Source of the DNA: DATBLE01 sp036555585
GTDB taxonomy: Bacteria; Actinomycetota; Thermoleophilia; Gaiellales; Gaiellaceae
Length of the DNA stretch: 64,000 bases
Assembly: GCA_036555585.1 (NCBI GenBank)
Contig: DATBLE010000002.1
Coordinates: forward strand, 186,001-250,000
Reading direction: 5' to 3'
Notes under the pieces: generated by a model
Told to the model about the DNA's origin: nothing
Databases searched by the model: none
Seen by the model: only the letters and a program-made list of their open reading frames with translations
Position numbers and translations under genes: made by a program
Shown: piece by piece, positions 1 to 8,074 of the stretch
Numbering within the stretch: the first letter of the stretch is position 1
How the letters are laid out: every line of letters starts with the position of its first letter

Positions 1-400
1 GGCACAGGTTGCCCGAGAGCGCCTCGCGGACCTCGTCCTCGCTCGGGCTCGGCACCCGCGCGAGCAGGTCGGCGGTGGCGACGACCAGGCCCGGCGTGCA
101 GAACCCGCACTGCACCGCGCCCGCCTCGACGAACGCGGCCTGGACCGGGTGGAGCTCCTCGCCTGCGGCCAGACCCTCTACGGTCACCACCGAGTGCCCG
201 TCCGCCTGCGCCGCGAGCACGAGGCAGGCGCAGACCAGCGTGCCGTCCAGGAGGATCGAGCACGAGCCGCACTCGCCCTGCTCGCACGCGTTCTTCGAGC
301 CGGGCAGCCCCAGCCGCTCGCGCAGTGCGAAGAGCAGGCTCTCGCCCGGCCAGACGTCGGCCTCGCGCTCCTCGCCGTTGACGGTCACCTCGATCCTCAT
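1..400 (-). CDS. Xanthine dehydrogenase-type 2Fe-2S subunit (partial)
   Basis: Small iron-sulfur subunit of a molybdenum hydroxylase of the xanthine dehydrogenase/CO dehydrogenase family. It passes electrons from the Mo site to FAD. The 133 residues present begin MRIEVTVNGEER. The ferredoxin-like N-terminal cluster ligands are visible (C39, C44, C47, C59) and the second cluster motif starts with C98, C101 and C133. The reading frame runs off the left edge of the window before the final CxC-type ligand, so about 20-30 residues and the Mo-binding large subunit are missing from view. The ATG at 398-400 overlaps the stop of the FAD subunit by four bases (ATGA), so the two are translationally coupled. 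Position downstream of a nucleoside transporter and beside urate-catabolism genes favours a purine substrate over CO or nicotinate, but the substrate is inferred. Confidence 0.9.
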   Translation of the reverse strand, partial: MRIEVTVNGEEREADVWPGESLLFALRERLGLPGSKNACEQGECGSCSILLDGTLVCACLVLAAQADGHSVVTVEGLAAGEELHPVQAAFVEAGAVQCGFCTPGLVVATADLLARVPSPSEDEVREALSGNLC

Positions 401-1191
401 CCCAGGCAGCGCTCCAGCGCGCGGGCCGCGAGCACGCCCAGAGCATGGCGCCGGTAGGCGGCGGTCCCTCGGACGTCGTCGATCGGATCGGCGGCCGCCT
501 GCACCAGCTCCGGCAGCTGCGCTGCGTCGGCGAACGGACAGGTCACGAGTCCGGGCACGGGCCCGCAGGAGCCGAACGACGCTCGAATCTCACCCCGCCC
601 GCGGTCGGCGACGACCGCCAGCGACGAGACCGCGATCACCATCGCGTTCCGCGGCCCGACCTTCATGAACGTCTGCGGCGCCCGCGAAGGCTCGACTTCC
701 ACCGCGGCGATCAGCTCGTCGGGCTCTGCCGCGTTGCGCTTGGGCCCGACGAGGAACTCCCGCAACGGCATCGTGCGGACGCCGCGCACCGAGGCGAGCT
801 CGACCTCGGCCCCCTCGACCAGGAGCGGCGGCAGCGCGTCGCCGGCCGGCGAGGCGGTCCCCAGGTTCCCGCCGAGCGTCCCGCGGTTCCTGATCTGGGG
901 AGATCCCACCGTGCGCGAGGCCTCGGCCAGCGCGGGCATCAGCTCGGCCAGCGGCGGCTCCATCGCCTCCGTGTACGTCAGGCCCGAGCCGAGCCGGACG
1001 CGTCCGTTCTCGTGCGACCAGCCGCGCAGCTCGGACACCCCGTTCAGGTCGAGGAGCAGCTCCGGGCGCCGGCGGTCGAAGTTCAGCTCGACCATCACGT
1101 CGGTGCCGCCCTGGATCGGCACGGCGTCCGGATGGTCGGCCTTGACGCGCAACGCCTCGTCGAGGCTGGTTGGACTGACGACGTCCATCAT
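397..1191 (-). CDS. Xanthine dehydrogenase-type FAD-binding subunit
   Basis: Medium subunit (264 aa) of the molybdenum hydroxylase, binding FAD and relaying electrons to NAD+ or another acceptor. It begins MMDVVSPTSLDEAL; the family FAD motifs IQGGTDVMVELN (about residues 30-40) and RNRGTLGGNLGTASPAGD (about residues 98-115) are clear, followed by the CO-dehydrogenase-flavoprotein C-terminal region. The length is a little short of the usual 270-290. The start ATG at 1191 overlaps the upstream permease stop by four bases and its own stop overlaps the 2Fe-2S subunit start by four bases, so this is one tightly coupled operon. Gene order FAD subunit then 2Fe-2S subunit with the large subunit presumably next is typical of the family. 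Confidence 0.92.
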   Translation of the reverse strand: MMDVVSPTSLDEALRVKADHPDAVPIQGGTDVMVELNFDRRRPELLLDLNGVSELRGWSHENGRVRLGSGLTYTEAMEPPLAELMPALAEASRTVGSPQIRNRGTLGGNLGTASPAGDALPPLLVEGAEVELASVRGVRTMPLREFLVGPKRNAAEPDELIAAVEVEPSRAPQTFMKVGPRNAMVIAVSSLAVVADRGRGEIRASFGSCGPVPGLVTCPFADAAQLPELVQAAADPIDDVRGTAAYRRHALGVLAARALERCLG

Positions 1192-2162
1192 CGTTCCTCG
1201 CGCACGTACGGTACGCCGAGGGCGGCGGGAGCGCCGATCCGCCGCCGGGCGAAGCCGCCCGAGACGATCACGAGCACGACGATCGTCATCACGTACGGGA
1301 GCGCGTTCAGGAACTCGGGCGTCACCGTGTAGCCGTGGGCCTGGAGCGCCGAGGGCAGCCCGCCCGACAGCCCGCCGAAGAGGTAGGCGCCGACCAGGCA
1401 GAGCTCGGCCCGCCAGAACGAGAAGATGACGAGCGCGATCGCGATCCAGCCTGCGCCGCCGACGAGCGAGTCGCCGCTCGTCCACCCCGGCGTGATCGCG
1501 AGGCTGTAGCAGGCTCCGCCGACTCCCGCGAGCGCGCCGCCGGCGAGCACGTGCGCGTAGCGGTATCTGGCCACGTTGATCCCCATCGCGTCGGCGGCCC
1601 CAGGCGACTCCCCGACCGCGCGCACGTTCAGGCCGAACCTCGTGCGCGAGAGGTAGAGCGCGACTCCCGCCGTCAGCCCCCAGGAGATGTACACCAGCGC
1701 GGACTGGTGGAAGAGGATCGGGCCGACCACCGGCAGATCCTTCAGGCCGAAGACGTCGATGTCGCCGAACTGGTACTTGGGCGGGACGTCGGCGATGCCG
1801 AGGTCGTTTCCGAGGTACGACGACAGGCCCAGGCCGCCGGCGAAGATCGTCAGCGCGAGGCCCGACACGATCTGGCTGGCGCGGAGCGAGACGACGAGCA
1901 CCGCGAACACGAGCGCCGTCACGAGCGCCGCGAACGCCGCCGTGAGCACCGCGAGCGTGAGCGCCACGGCCATCGGCCCCGGCGCCCGCTGCATCCCCCA
2001 GAAGCCCATCGCGGCGCCGACCAGCATCATCCCCTCGACTCCGAGGTTGAGCACGCCCGACCGTTCCGCGAGCAGCTCGCCGAGAGCCGCGAACAGGATC
2101 GGCGTGCCGTAGACGACCGCCTCGACCAGCACTTGGACGACGAGGGTGTCGTTGACGCTCAC
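1188..2162 (-). CDS. Nucleoside-type ABC transporter permease (second permease)
   Basis: Integral membrane permease of the BMP/RbsC-like branched-chain superfamily, predicted to carry purine nucleosides or bases together with the neighbouring binding protein, ATPase and first permease. The protein has roughly nine to ten hydrophobic segments and the family stretch LFAALGELLAERSGVLNLG near the N-terminus, where GVLNLGVEG is typical of the cytoplasmic coupling region. I use the GTG at 2162 because a GAGG ribosome-binding site at 2170-2173 lies seven bases upstream; an in-frame GTG at 2168 would overlap that site. The 3' end overlaps the FAD subunit by four bases, linking transporter and enzyme in one transcript. 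Substrate assignment comes from the gene cluster rather than from diagnostic residues. Confidence 0.93.
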   Translation of the reverse strand: MSVNDTLVVQVLVEAVVYGTPILFAALGELLAERSGVLNLGVEGMMLVGAAMGFWGMQRAPGPMAVALTLAVLTAAFAALVTALVFAVLVVSLRASQIVSGLALTIFAGGLGLSSYLGNDLGIADVPPKYQFGDIDVFGLKDLPVVGPILFHQSALVYISWGLTAGVALYLSRTRFGLNVRAVGESPGAADAMGINVARYRYAHVLAGGALAGVGGACYSLAITPGWTSGDSLVGGAGWIAIALVIFSFWRAELCLVGAYLFGGLSGGLPSALQAHGYTVTPEFLNALPYVMTIVVLVIVSGGFARRRIGAPAALGVPYVREER

Positions 2163-2264
2163 GGGCACACCTCAGCGCGTCTCGGTAAGTTCGCCCCGGC
2201 GCCCGACATGTGCAGGCGCCGGTCACGGCCGCAACAGGGGTACGAAAGGGGTCCGGGAAGGGGG

Positions 2265-2297
2265 TTCACGGGGGAAACCGGCCGTTTTCCCCGTGAA
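2265..2297. repeat. Inverted repeat between the two permease genes
   Basis: Arms TTCACGGGGGAAA (2265-2277) and TTTTCCCCGTGAA (2285-2297) pair over 13 positions with one mismatch around a short CG-rich loop. A third copy of the TTCACGGGG arm (about 2319-2327) carries the stop codon of the upstream permease gene. The intergenic space here (about 155 bases) is unusually long for this operon. It could be a partial terminator, an mRNA processing site or a REP-like element; no T-tract favours the last two. Confidence 0.6.
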
Positions 2298-2319
2298 GCG
2301 AGGCGAAGCCGAGCGTGGT

Positions 2320-3453
2320 TCACGGGGAGGGCGCCTCTGCGGCGACCGCGGGCGCAGGCGCCGAACGGCGTCCGATGCGCACGCGGTAGCGGACGAGGAT
2401 CTCGCCGCCCAGCGTGCAGAACAGGATGATCCCCTGCATCACGCCGACCAGCCCCGTCGGGAAGTCGGCGCCCTGGAGGAAGAGACCGGCGTTCTGCAGG
2501 CCGCCGACGAGAACGCCGACGAGGAACACGGCGAACGGGTTGTAGCGGCCGAGCGCGGCCACGACGATTCCGGTGTAGCCATAGCTCGCGCCCTGGAGGC
2601 CCTGCGGGCTGGCGTCGAGGACGTGGGAGAAGTCGCCGATCTGGCTGGCCCCGCCGAGCCCGGCGATCCCGCCCGAGATCGCCATCACCGCCAGGATCTT
2701 CCGCCGCGTCCGCATGCCCGCGTAGCGCGCGGCGCGCTGGGAGTCGCCGAGCACGTTCATCTCGAAGCCGAAGCGCGTCGCCCGGAAGAGCAGCCAGAGC
2801 GCGACCGCGACCCCCAGTGCGAGCAGGAAGCCGAACGAGAGCTCGACGCCGAACACGGTCAGCGTCGGCCAGAACTGGCTCGGCTTCAGGGCGACCGACT
2901 GGGGGAACGACCGGGTCTGGATCGTCGACAGGTCGCGCCACGGCGAGGCGCTGTCGAAGATCATGTACGTGAGCAGGAGCCCCGCCACGTAGTTGAGCAT
3001 CAGCGTGGTGATGATCTCGTTCGTGCGCGCGAAGGCCTTCAGCACGCCGGCGATCAGAGCCCAGAGTGCCGCTCCCGCCGCGCCGCAGGCGCACATCGCC
3101 AGGATCGTCATCCAGAGGCCGTGGTGCGGCCCCAGCCAGATCGCCGCGCCGGCCGCGCAGATCGCGCCGATGTAGAGCTGGCCCTCGGCGCCGATGTTGA
3201 AGAGCTGCATCCGGAAGGCGACGGCCGCGGCCAGGCCCGTGAAGATCAGCGGCGTCGCCAGCGTGACGGTGTCCGTCCACGCCGCGCTGCCGATGAAGGC
3301 GGCGTCGAAGAGCCGCCGGTACGTGTGGATCGGGCCGTGGCCGGTGACGGTCAGGACGACCGCCATGATCAGGAACGCGACCGCGACGGACACGAAGGGA
3401 ACGGCGTACGTGAGCCAGCGCGGCTGCGTCAGCCGGCGCTCGACGCCGATCAT
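2320..3453 (-). CDS. Nucleoside-type ABC transporter permease (first permease)
   Basis: First integral membrane permease of the purine-nucleoside-type ABC importer (377 aa). An N-terminal cytoplasmic stretch (MIGVERRLTQPRW) is followed by about ten hydrophobic segments; LFNIGAEGQLYIGA is the family's conserved region near residue 85 and YGYTGIVVAALGR lies in the C-terminal half. The ATG at 3453 is preferred over an in-frame ATG at 3507 because it has GCGGAG just upstream, and the longer version would translate a perfect intergenic palindrome (3474-3504). The gene sits between the ATPase and second permease genes on the same strand. Substrate is inferred from the adjacent BmpA-type protein and xanthine dehydrogenase subunits. 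Confidence 0.92.
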   Translation of the reverse strand: MIGVERRLTQPRWLTYAVPFVSVAVAFLIMAVVLTVTGHGPIHTYRRLFDAAFIGSAAWTDTVTLATPLIFTGLAAAVAFRMQLFNIGAEGQLYIGAICAAGAAIWLGPHHGLWMTILAMCACGAAGAALWALIAGVLKAFARTNEIITTLMLNYVAGLLLTYMIFDSASPWRDLSTIQTRSFPQSVALKPSQFWPTLTVFGVELSFGFLLALGVAVALWLLFRATRFGFEMNVLGDSQRAARYAGMRTRRKILAVMAISGGIAGLGGASQIGDFSHVLDASPQGLQGASYGYTGIVVAALGRYNPFAVFLVGVLVGGLQNAGLFLQGADFPTGLVGVMQGIILFCTLGGEILVRYRVRIGRRSAPAPAVAAEAPSP

Positions 3454-3473
3454 CGTTCTCCGCCCAAGGTTTC

Positions 3474-3504
3474 CACTGCACCCCGGGGAACCCGGGGTGC
3501 AGTG
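3474..3504. repeat. Perfect 14-bp-arm palindrome between ATPase and permease genes
   Basis: CACTGCACCCCGGG (3474-3487) and CCCGGGGTGCAGTG (3491-3504) are exact reverse complements separated by GAA. It lies in the 109-base gap inside the transporter operon. There is no T-run on either side, so an attenuator or REP-like element is more likely than a simple terminator. Confidence 0.75.
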
Positions 3505-3562
3505 CAAGGGGGCACCTCTCGGTTCCCCCGAATCCCCCTCCCCGGGGCACGCATGAGCATGC

Positions 3563-5122
3563 TCATGCGTCGCCCCCGGCCATGGCCAGGCCGATCTCCT
3601 CGACGGTCGCCGCCTCCGGGTCGAACTCGCCGGTGAGCCGCCCCTCGTAGACGACCACGATGCGGTCCGCGAGCGCCATGATCTCGTCGAGGTCCTCGCT
3701 GATCAGCAGCACGGCGACGCCCTCGCCGGCCGCCTCCCGCAGGTAGGCGTGGACGCTCTCGATCGCGCCGACGTCGAGGCCGCGCGTCGGCGAGGCCGCG
3801 ATCAGCACCCTGGGAGCGCTGGAGAACTCGCGGCCGAGGACGAGCTTCTGCAGGTTCCCGCCGGACAGCTCGCGCGTCCGGAGCTGGGGTCCGGGAGCGA
3901 TGACGCCGAAGCGGAGGATCAGGTCGCGCGCGACCTGGCGGATCAGGCTCCAGTTCAGCAGCGGCCCGAGGGAGATCCCGGGGTTGCGGTACGACTTGAG
4001 CACCGAGTTCTCCGCGATGCTCAGGCCCGGCGCGACCCCCGTTCCGAGCCGGTCTTCGGGAACGTGCGCGATCCCCGCGGAGATCGCCGCGCGAGGGTCG
4101 CCGTTCCGCAGCTTCCGCCCGTGCACTCGCACCGAGCCGCGCGCGGCGGGCCGCATGCCCGTGACCGCCTCGGCCAGCTCGCGCTGGCCGTTGCCGGCGA
4201 CGCCGGCGACGCCGAGGATCTCGCCGTCGCGCACGGCGAACGAGATGTCGCGAACCGACTCCTCGCCGCGGTCGCCGCGCACGCTCAGCCCGTTCACCTC
4301 CAGCGCGGCGCCGGCGCCGGGCGGTGCTGCCCGCTCGACCCGCCGGGTGAGCTCGACGTCGCGGCCGACCATCAGCGCGGCCAGCTCGCGCGGGGTTGCG
4401 CCGGCGGCGTCGACGGTCGCGACCGCCCGGCCGCCCCGCAGGACGGTGACGCGGTCGGCAACCGCCTTCACCTCGTTCAGCTTGTGCGAGATGAAGATCA
4501 CCGTCCGCCCCTCCTGCGCCATCCGGCGGAGCGTGACGAAGAGCGCCTCCGCCTCCTGCGGGGTGAGCACGGCGGTCGGCTCGTCGAGGATCAGGATTCG
4601 CGCCTCGCGGTACAGCGCCTTCAGGATCTCCACGCGCTGCTGCTCGCCCACCGAGAGCTGCCACACACGCGCGCGCGGGTCGACCGAGAGGCCGTAGCGC
4701 CGGCCGATGCCCGCGACCTCCCGCTCGATCCGCCGCGGGTGGACGACGAAGCTCCGCGCCTCGGGCCGGTGCTCCCCCAGGACGATGTTCTCGGCGACCG
4801 TGAAGGGCGGAACGAGCCGGAAGTGCTGGTGCACCATCCCGATCCCGGCGTCGATCGCGTCGCTCGGCGACTCGAACCGGACCGGCTCGCCGTAGAGGCT
4901 GATCGCGCCCTCGTCGGGCCGGTAGAGCCCCGTGAGGATGTTCGACAGCGTGCTCTTGCCCGCCCCGTTCTCCCCCAGCAGGGCGTGGACCTCGCCGGCG
5001 CCGGCCGCGAAGTCGACGCCGTCGTTCGCGAGCACGCCCGGGAACCGCTTGGTGATCCCGTGCATCGCCACGGCGGCCGCGGCCGCCCCTTGCGGAGCGG
5101 CCGCGGTTAGCCCTCTAGCCAT
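3563..5122 (-). CDS. Nucleoside-type ABC transporter ATP-binding protein (two ATPase domains)
   Basis: Energy-coupling subunit with two fused nucleotide-binding domains (519 aa), as in the YufO/RbsA class. Domain 1 has Walker A GENGAGKS near residue 52, the signature LSVGEQQRVEIL and Walker B LILDEPTAVL. Domain 2 has the degenerate P-loop VAGVAGNGQREL, the signature LSGGNLQKLVLGRE and a Walker B region (LIAASPTRGLDVGA) in which the usual acidic residue is replaced, as is common in the second domain of this class. The annotated ATG at 5122 lies inside a palindrome that also carries the bmpA stop. An in-frame ATG at 5065 (MHGITKRFPGV) would start exactly where family similarity begins, so the first 19 Ala-rich residues may not be translated. 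Confidence 0.94.
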   Translation of the reverse strand: MARGLTAAAPQGAAAAAVAMHGITKRFPGVLANDGVDFAAGAGEVHALLGENGAGKSTLSNILTGLYRPDEGAISLYGEPVRFESPSDAIDAGIGMVHQHFRLVPPFTVAENIVLGEHRPEARSFVVHPRRIEREVAGIGRRYGLSVDPRARVWQLSVGEQQRVEILKALYREARILILDEPTAVLTPQEAEALFVTLRRMAQEGRTVIFISHKLNEVKAVADRVTVLRGGRAVATVDAAGATPRELAALMVGRDVELTRRVERAAPPGAGAALEVNGLSVRGDRGEESVRDISFAVRDGEILGVAGVAGNGQRELAEAVTGMRPAARGSVRVHGRKLRNGDPRAAISAGIAHVPEDRLGTGVAPGLSIAENSVLKSYRNPGISLGPLLNWSLIRQVARDLILRFGVIAPGPQLRTRELSGGNLQKLVLGREFSSAPRVLIAASPTRGLDVGAIESVHAYLREAAGEGVAVLLISEDLDEIMALADRIVVVYEGRLTGEFDPEAATVEEIGLAMAGGDA

Positions 5123-5141
5123 CGGCGAAGACGATGGCTAG
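5115..5141. repeat. CTAG-ended palindrome over the bmpA stop and ATPase start
   Basis: CTAGCCATCG (5115-5124) and CGATGGCTAG (5132-5141) are perfect 10-bp arms around a GCGAAGA loop. On the minus strand the bmpA TAG stop and the proposed ATPase ATG both fall in the arms. It may act in translational coupling or belong to the CTAG-type palindromes seen at other stop codons. Confidence 0.7.
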
Positions 5142-6280
5142 CCGGGAGGCTGGACGTGGGAGACGGAGCCGACCACGCCCTTCACGAGCCACTGCATCGA
5201 GTACAGCGCGTCGATCCCCGCCTTCGTGTTCGGGTCGAGGCACTTGCCCTTCGCGACCTTCAGCTTGCCGCCCTGGTCGTAGATCGGGCCGCAGAACGCG
5301 TGCCACTTGCCGGCGAGATTCTGCTGCCTCCTTGCGGCGATCGCCGCCTTCGTCTTCGCGGAGACCTTCGGGCCGTAGGGGGCCAGCCCGGTGAAGCCGT
5401 CCTTGACCGAGCCGTAGTAGAAGCCCGGCTTCCAGGTGCCGTTCAACGCGGCCTGGACGCGGCGCACATAGTACTTGCCCCAGTCGTAGACGGAGGCGGT
5501 CAGCCACTCCTTGGGCGCGAACTTCTTCGCGTCGGAGTCGTAGCCGACCCAGGGGACCCCCGCCTTCTCGGCATAGACCCCGGCGGCGGGGCTGTCGACG
5601 TTCTGCCCGATCACGTCGGCGCCGGCGGCGACGAGCGCCTTGGCGGCGGCCGTCTCCTTCGGCGGCGAGAACCAGGCGTTCGTCCAGACGATCTTCACCT
5701 TGGCGCCCGGATGCGTCGCCTGGGCGCCGAGCGTGAAGGCGTTGAGGTGGCGGACGACCTCGGGGATGCCGTAGGGCACCACGTAGCCGATCACACCCTT
5801 CTTGGTCGCGGCTCCGGCGGCCATGCCGGACAGGTAGATGGTGTCCTCGGCAGCGCCGAAGTACTCGGCCTGGTTCTTCTTGATCTGGGTCCCGGTCGCC
5901 TGCTCGAACAGGACCTTCGGGTACTTGTCCGCGAGCTGGCCGTTGACGCCGAGCTCGAACATCCCGAACGAGGTGCCGAAGATCATGTTGTAGCCGTCTC
6001 GGACGAGCCCGGCGACGATCTGCGGCACGGACGCGTTGCTGAAGACGTTCTCCTTGTAGGTCGTCTGCACCTTCGAGCCGAGCGCCTTCTGCACCGCCAG
6101 GCGGCCCGCGTCGTGCGCCTGCGACCATCCGCCGTCGTTGTGCGGGCCCGGATAGATCCAGGCCACCTTGAACGCCGCCTGCTTCTTCGCCGGCTTCGCC
6201 GCCGCGAGCCCCGCCAGCGACGCAGCCGCAAGCACCAGGCACGCGACCAGCGCGCCCAGCACGAACTTCCGCTGCTTCAT
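5138..6280 (-). CDS. BmpA-family substrate-binding protein (nucleoside-type)
   Basis: Extracytoplasmic binding protein of the BMP/Med family (380 aa), which typically binds purine nucleosides and delivers them to the YufO/P/Q-like transporter encoded directly downstream. An N-terminal secretion signal (MKQRKFVLGALVACLVLAAA) is followed by the mature start near KPAKKQAAFKVAWIYPG. LVAC at residues 12-15 resembles a lipobox but sits very early, so I cannot tell a lipoprotein from a released protein. Conserved family features include DGGWSQAHDAG, FGTSFGMFE and the NVDSPAAGVYAEKAG region. The start at 6280 has GGAGG at 6287-6291 with a six-base spacer; the ATG at 6286 would leave no spacer. It is first in its operon and has a good sigma-70-type promoter upstream. 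Confidence 0.95.
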   Translation of the reverse strand: MKQRKFVLGALVACLVLAAASLAGLAAAKPAKKQAAFKVAWIYPGPHNDGGWSQAHDAGRLAVQKALGSKVQTTYKENVFSNASVPQIVAGLVRDGYNMIFGTSFGMFELGVNGQLADKYPKVLFEQATGTQIKKNQAEYFGAAEDTIYLSGMAAGAATKKGVIGYVVPYGIPEVVRHLNAFTLGAQATHPGAKVKIVWTNAWFSPPKETAAAKALVAAGADVIGQNVDSPAAGVYAEKAGVPWVGYDSDAKKFAPKEWLTASVYDWGKYYVRRVQAALNGTWKPGFYYGSVKDGFTGLAPYGPKVSAKTKAAIAARRQQNLAGKWHAFCGPIYDQGGKLKVAKGKCLDPNTKAGIDALYSMQWLVKGVVGSVSHVQPPG

Positions 6281-6318
6281 GGTCATCCTCCCCGCTCCCG
6301 TGGAACGCCCGAGGCCCG

Positions 6319-6347
6319 ACTATAGGGAGTTGCGGCGACGCCGTGAA
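6319..6347 (-). promoter_or_regulatory. Sigma-70-like promoter of the bmpA-xdh operon
   Basis: On the minus strand, -35 TTCACG (6342-6347) and -10 TATAGT (6319-6324) are separated by exactly 17 bases. The predicted transcription start near 6312 gives a leader of about 30 bases containing the GGAGG site of bmpA. The match is visual, not tested. Confidence 0.7.
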
Positions 6348-6376
6348 GGGCTCCGCCGGGTAGGGTCGGACGGCCG

Positions 6377-7702
6377 ATGACGATGCTCCTGCAAAACGGC
6401 TGGATCTGCCCGATGGACGATTCCGGGCAGGAGCTTCCGGGCGGCTGGGTGCTGCTCCGCGACGGGCTCGTGGAGGCGGTCGGGGCCGGCCCGCCGCCGC
6501 CCGCGGACACCGTCGTCGACCTCGCCGGGGCGGTGGTCACCCCCGGGCTCGTCAACACCCACCACCACCTGTACCAGACGCTGACGCGCGCCCGGGCGCA
6601 GGAGGCGACGCTGTTCGAGTGGCTCCGCGAGCTCTACCCGGTGTGGGCCCGGATCGACGCGGAGGCGGAGTACGCGGCCGCCCGCACCGGCCTCGCCGGG
6701 CTGGCCCTGTCCGGCTGCAGCACGGTCTTCGACCACCACTACGTCTTCCCGCGCGGGCGCGAAGGGCTGTGGGAGGCAGAGGTGCAGGCGGCCCGCGAGC
6801 TCGGCGTGCGGATCGTCGCCTCGCGCGGCTCGATGGACCTCGGCGAGTCGGACGGCGGCCTTCCGCCCGACTCGCTGGTCGAGCCGATCGACGAGGTGCT
6901 GGCCGAGACCGAGCGGCTGGCCGCGCTCCAGGACGAGGACGGGATGGTGCAGCTTGCCGTGGCGCCGTGCTCGCCGTTCTCGGTGACGAAGGAGCTGATG
7001 GTCGAGTCGGCGGCGCTCGCGCGACGGCTCGGGCTGCGACTCCACACCCATCTCGCGGAGACGGTCGAGGAAGACGCGTACTGCCTCGAGCTGTACGGCT
7101 GCCGGCCCGTCGAGTACCTGGCCGAGCTCGGCTGGGTGGCCGGCGACGTCTGGTGCGCGCACTGCGTCCACCTCTCGGCCGACGACGTGGGCGCCTTCGG
7201 GCGGGCAGGCGTCGGGGTCGCGCACTGCCCGACCTCGAACCTCCGCCTCGGAGCCGGGGTCGCGCCGGTGCGCGAGCTCGTCGACGCGGGCGCGCCGGTC
7301 GGCCTCGGCGTCGACGGCTCGGCCTCGAACGAGCGCAGCGACCTCCTCTTCGAGGTGAAGCAGGCGCTGCTGGTCGCGCGCGGCCGCGGCGGGCCCCGGG
7401 CCATGACGGTGCGCCAGGCGCTGCGGCTGGGGACGCGGGGCGGCGCGGCGGTGCTCGGCCGGGACGACATCGGCCGGCTGGCGCCCGGGAAGCGGGCGGA
7501 CGTGGCCGTCTGGCGGACCGACGGACTGGAGCTCGCGGGCGCCGAGGCGGACCCGGTCGCAGGGCTGGTGCTCTCGGCCCCGCACCGGGTCGATCGGCTG
7601 TACGTGGGCGGCGAGGAGGTCGTCCGCGACGGCCGGCTCGTCCGCGCCGACGAGGCCGAGATCGCCCGGGAGCACCGGGCGCAAGCGGCCCGGCTGGCGT
7701 AG
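6377..7702 (+). CDS. 8-oxoguanine deaminase-like amidohydrolase
   Basis: Metal-dependent hydrolase of the TRZ/ATZ amidohydrolase group (441 aa), most like 8-oxoguanine deaminases, which convert 8-oxoguanine to urate plus ammonia. Metal and catalytic positions are visible: H62 and H64 in NTHHHLYQ, H223/H225 in LHTHLAE, the CAHCVH segment at 250-255 and D303 in GVDGSASNE. The NTHHHLYQTLTR form of the first motif is typical of that subgroup, but guanine deaminase or another purine-like ring deaminase remains possible. It is divergent from bmpA and leads the urate-degradation genes, which supports a purine substrate. A TAGGGT hexamer lies ten bases before the ATG; no strong ribosome-binding site is seen. 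A second in-frame ATG six bases downstream is an alternative start. Confidence 0.88.
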   Translation: MTMLLQNGWICPMDDSGQELPGGWVLLRDGLVEAVGAGPPPPADTVVDLAGAVVTPGLVNTHHHLYQTLTRARAQEATLFEWLRELYPVWARIDAEAEYAAARTGLAGLALSGCSTVFDHHYVFPRGREGLWEAEVQAARELGVRIVASRGSMDLGESDGGLPPDSLVEPIDEVLAETERLAALQDEDGMVQLAVAPCSPFSVTKELMVESAALARRLGLRLHTHLAETVEEDAYCLELYGCRPVEYLAELGWVAGDVWCAHCVHLSADDVGAFGRAGVGVAHCPTSNLRLGAGVAPVRELVDAGAPVGLGVDGSASNERSDLLFEVKQALLVARGRGGPRAMTVRQALRLGTRGGAAVLGRDDIGRLAPGKRADVAVWRTDGLELAGAEADPVAGLVLSAPHRVDRLYVGGEEVVRDGRLVRADEAEIAREHRAQAARLA

Positions 7703-7703
7703 A

Positions 7704-7731
7704 GCGGTGACAGGCTCGAGCCTGTCACCGC
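7704..7731. repeat. Perfect 28-bp palindrome
   Basis: GCGGTGACAGGCTC followed directly by its reverse complement, with no spacer, two bases after the deaminase stop and 37 bases before uraH. As RNA it would form a 12-13 bp hairpin with a tiny loop. Its GTGACAGG core resembles the GGGACAG palindromes in the nuo operon. Confidence 0.8.
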
Positions 7732-7768
7732 CGCCCGGCCCTCGCAAACGTCGGACCGGCCAGGGAAG

Positions 7769-8074
7769 ATGGCGCACGTGATCTCGACGCACGTCCTCGA
7801 CACCGAAGCCGGCGAGCCCGCTGCGGGCGTCAAGGTCGGCCTCTTCCGTGGAGCCGACCTCGTCTCGCTCCAGGAGACCGACCGGGACGGGCGCATCTCC
7901 GACTTTTCCGAGGGACAGTCCCTCGGACCTGGCGAATACCGGCTCGTCTTCTACGTCGAGCGCGGCTTCTTCGATCGGGTCGAGGCGACGATCGTCCTCG
8001 AGCCCGGCCGCGACCGCTACCACGTACCGCTGCTCCTGGCCCCCTACCAGTGCACGATCTACCGCGGCAGCTGA
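7769..8074 (+). CDS. uraH: 5-hydroxyisourate hydrolase (transthyretin-like)
   Basis: Hydrolyses 5-hydroxyisourate, the unstable product of urate oxidation, to OHCU. The 101-residue protein shows the family's N-terminal HVLDTEAGEPAAGV motif and the diagnostic C-terminal YRGS, which contributes to the active site. Histidine and arginine active-site positions are present (ISTHVLD at residues 5-11; a downstream YHVPLLLAPYQCTIYRGS tail). It is cytoplasmic with no signal peptide. Its last 25 bases overlap uraD in another frame. Together with uraD and puuD it forms the complete urate to allantoin sequence. Confidence 0.96.
   Translation: MAHVISTHVLDTEAGEPAAGVKVGLFRGADLVSLQETDRDGRISDFSEGQSLGPGEYRLVFYVERGFFDRVEATIVLEPGRDRYHVPLLLAPYQCTIYRGS

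Noticed and set aside
262..300. CO dehydrogenase (CoxS/CoxM) instead of xanthine dehydrogenase
   Set aside because: The small and medium subunits are too alike between these enzymes to separate, but the purine transporter and urate genes make a purine hydroxylase more likely; the large subunit lies outside the window.
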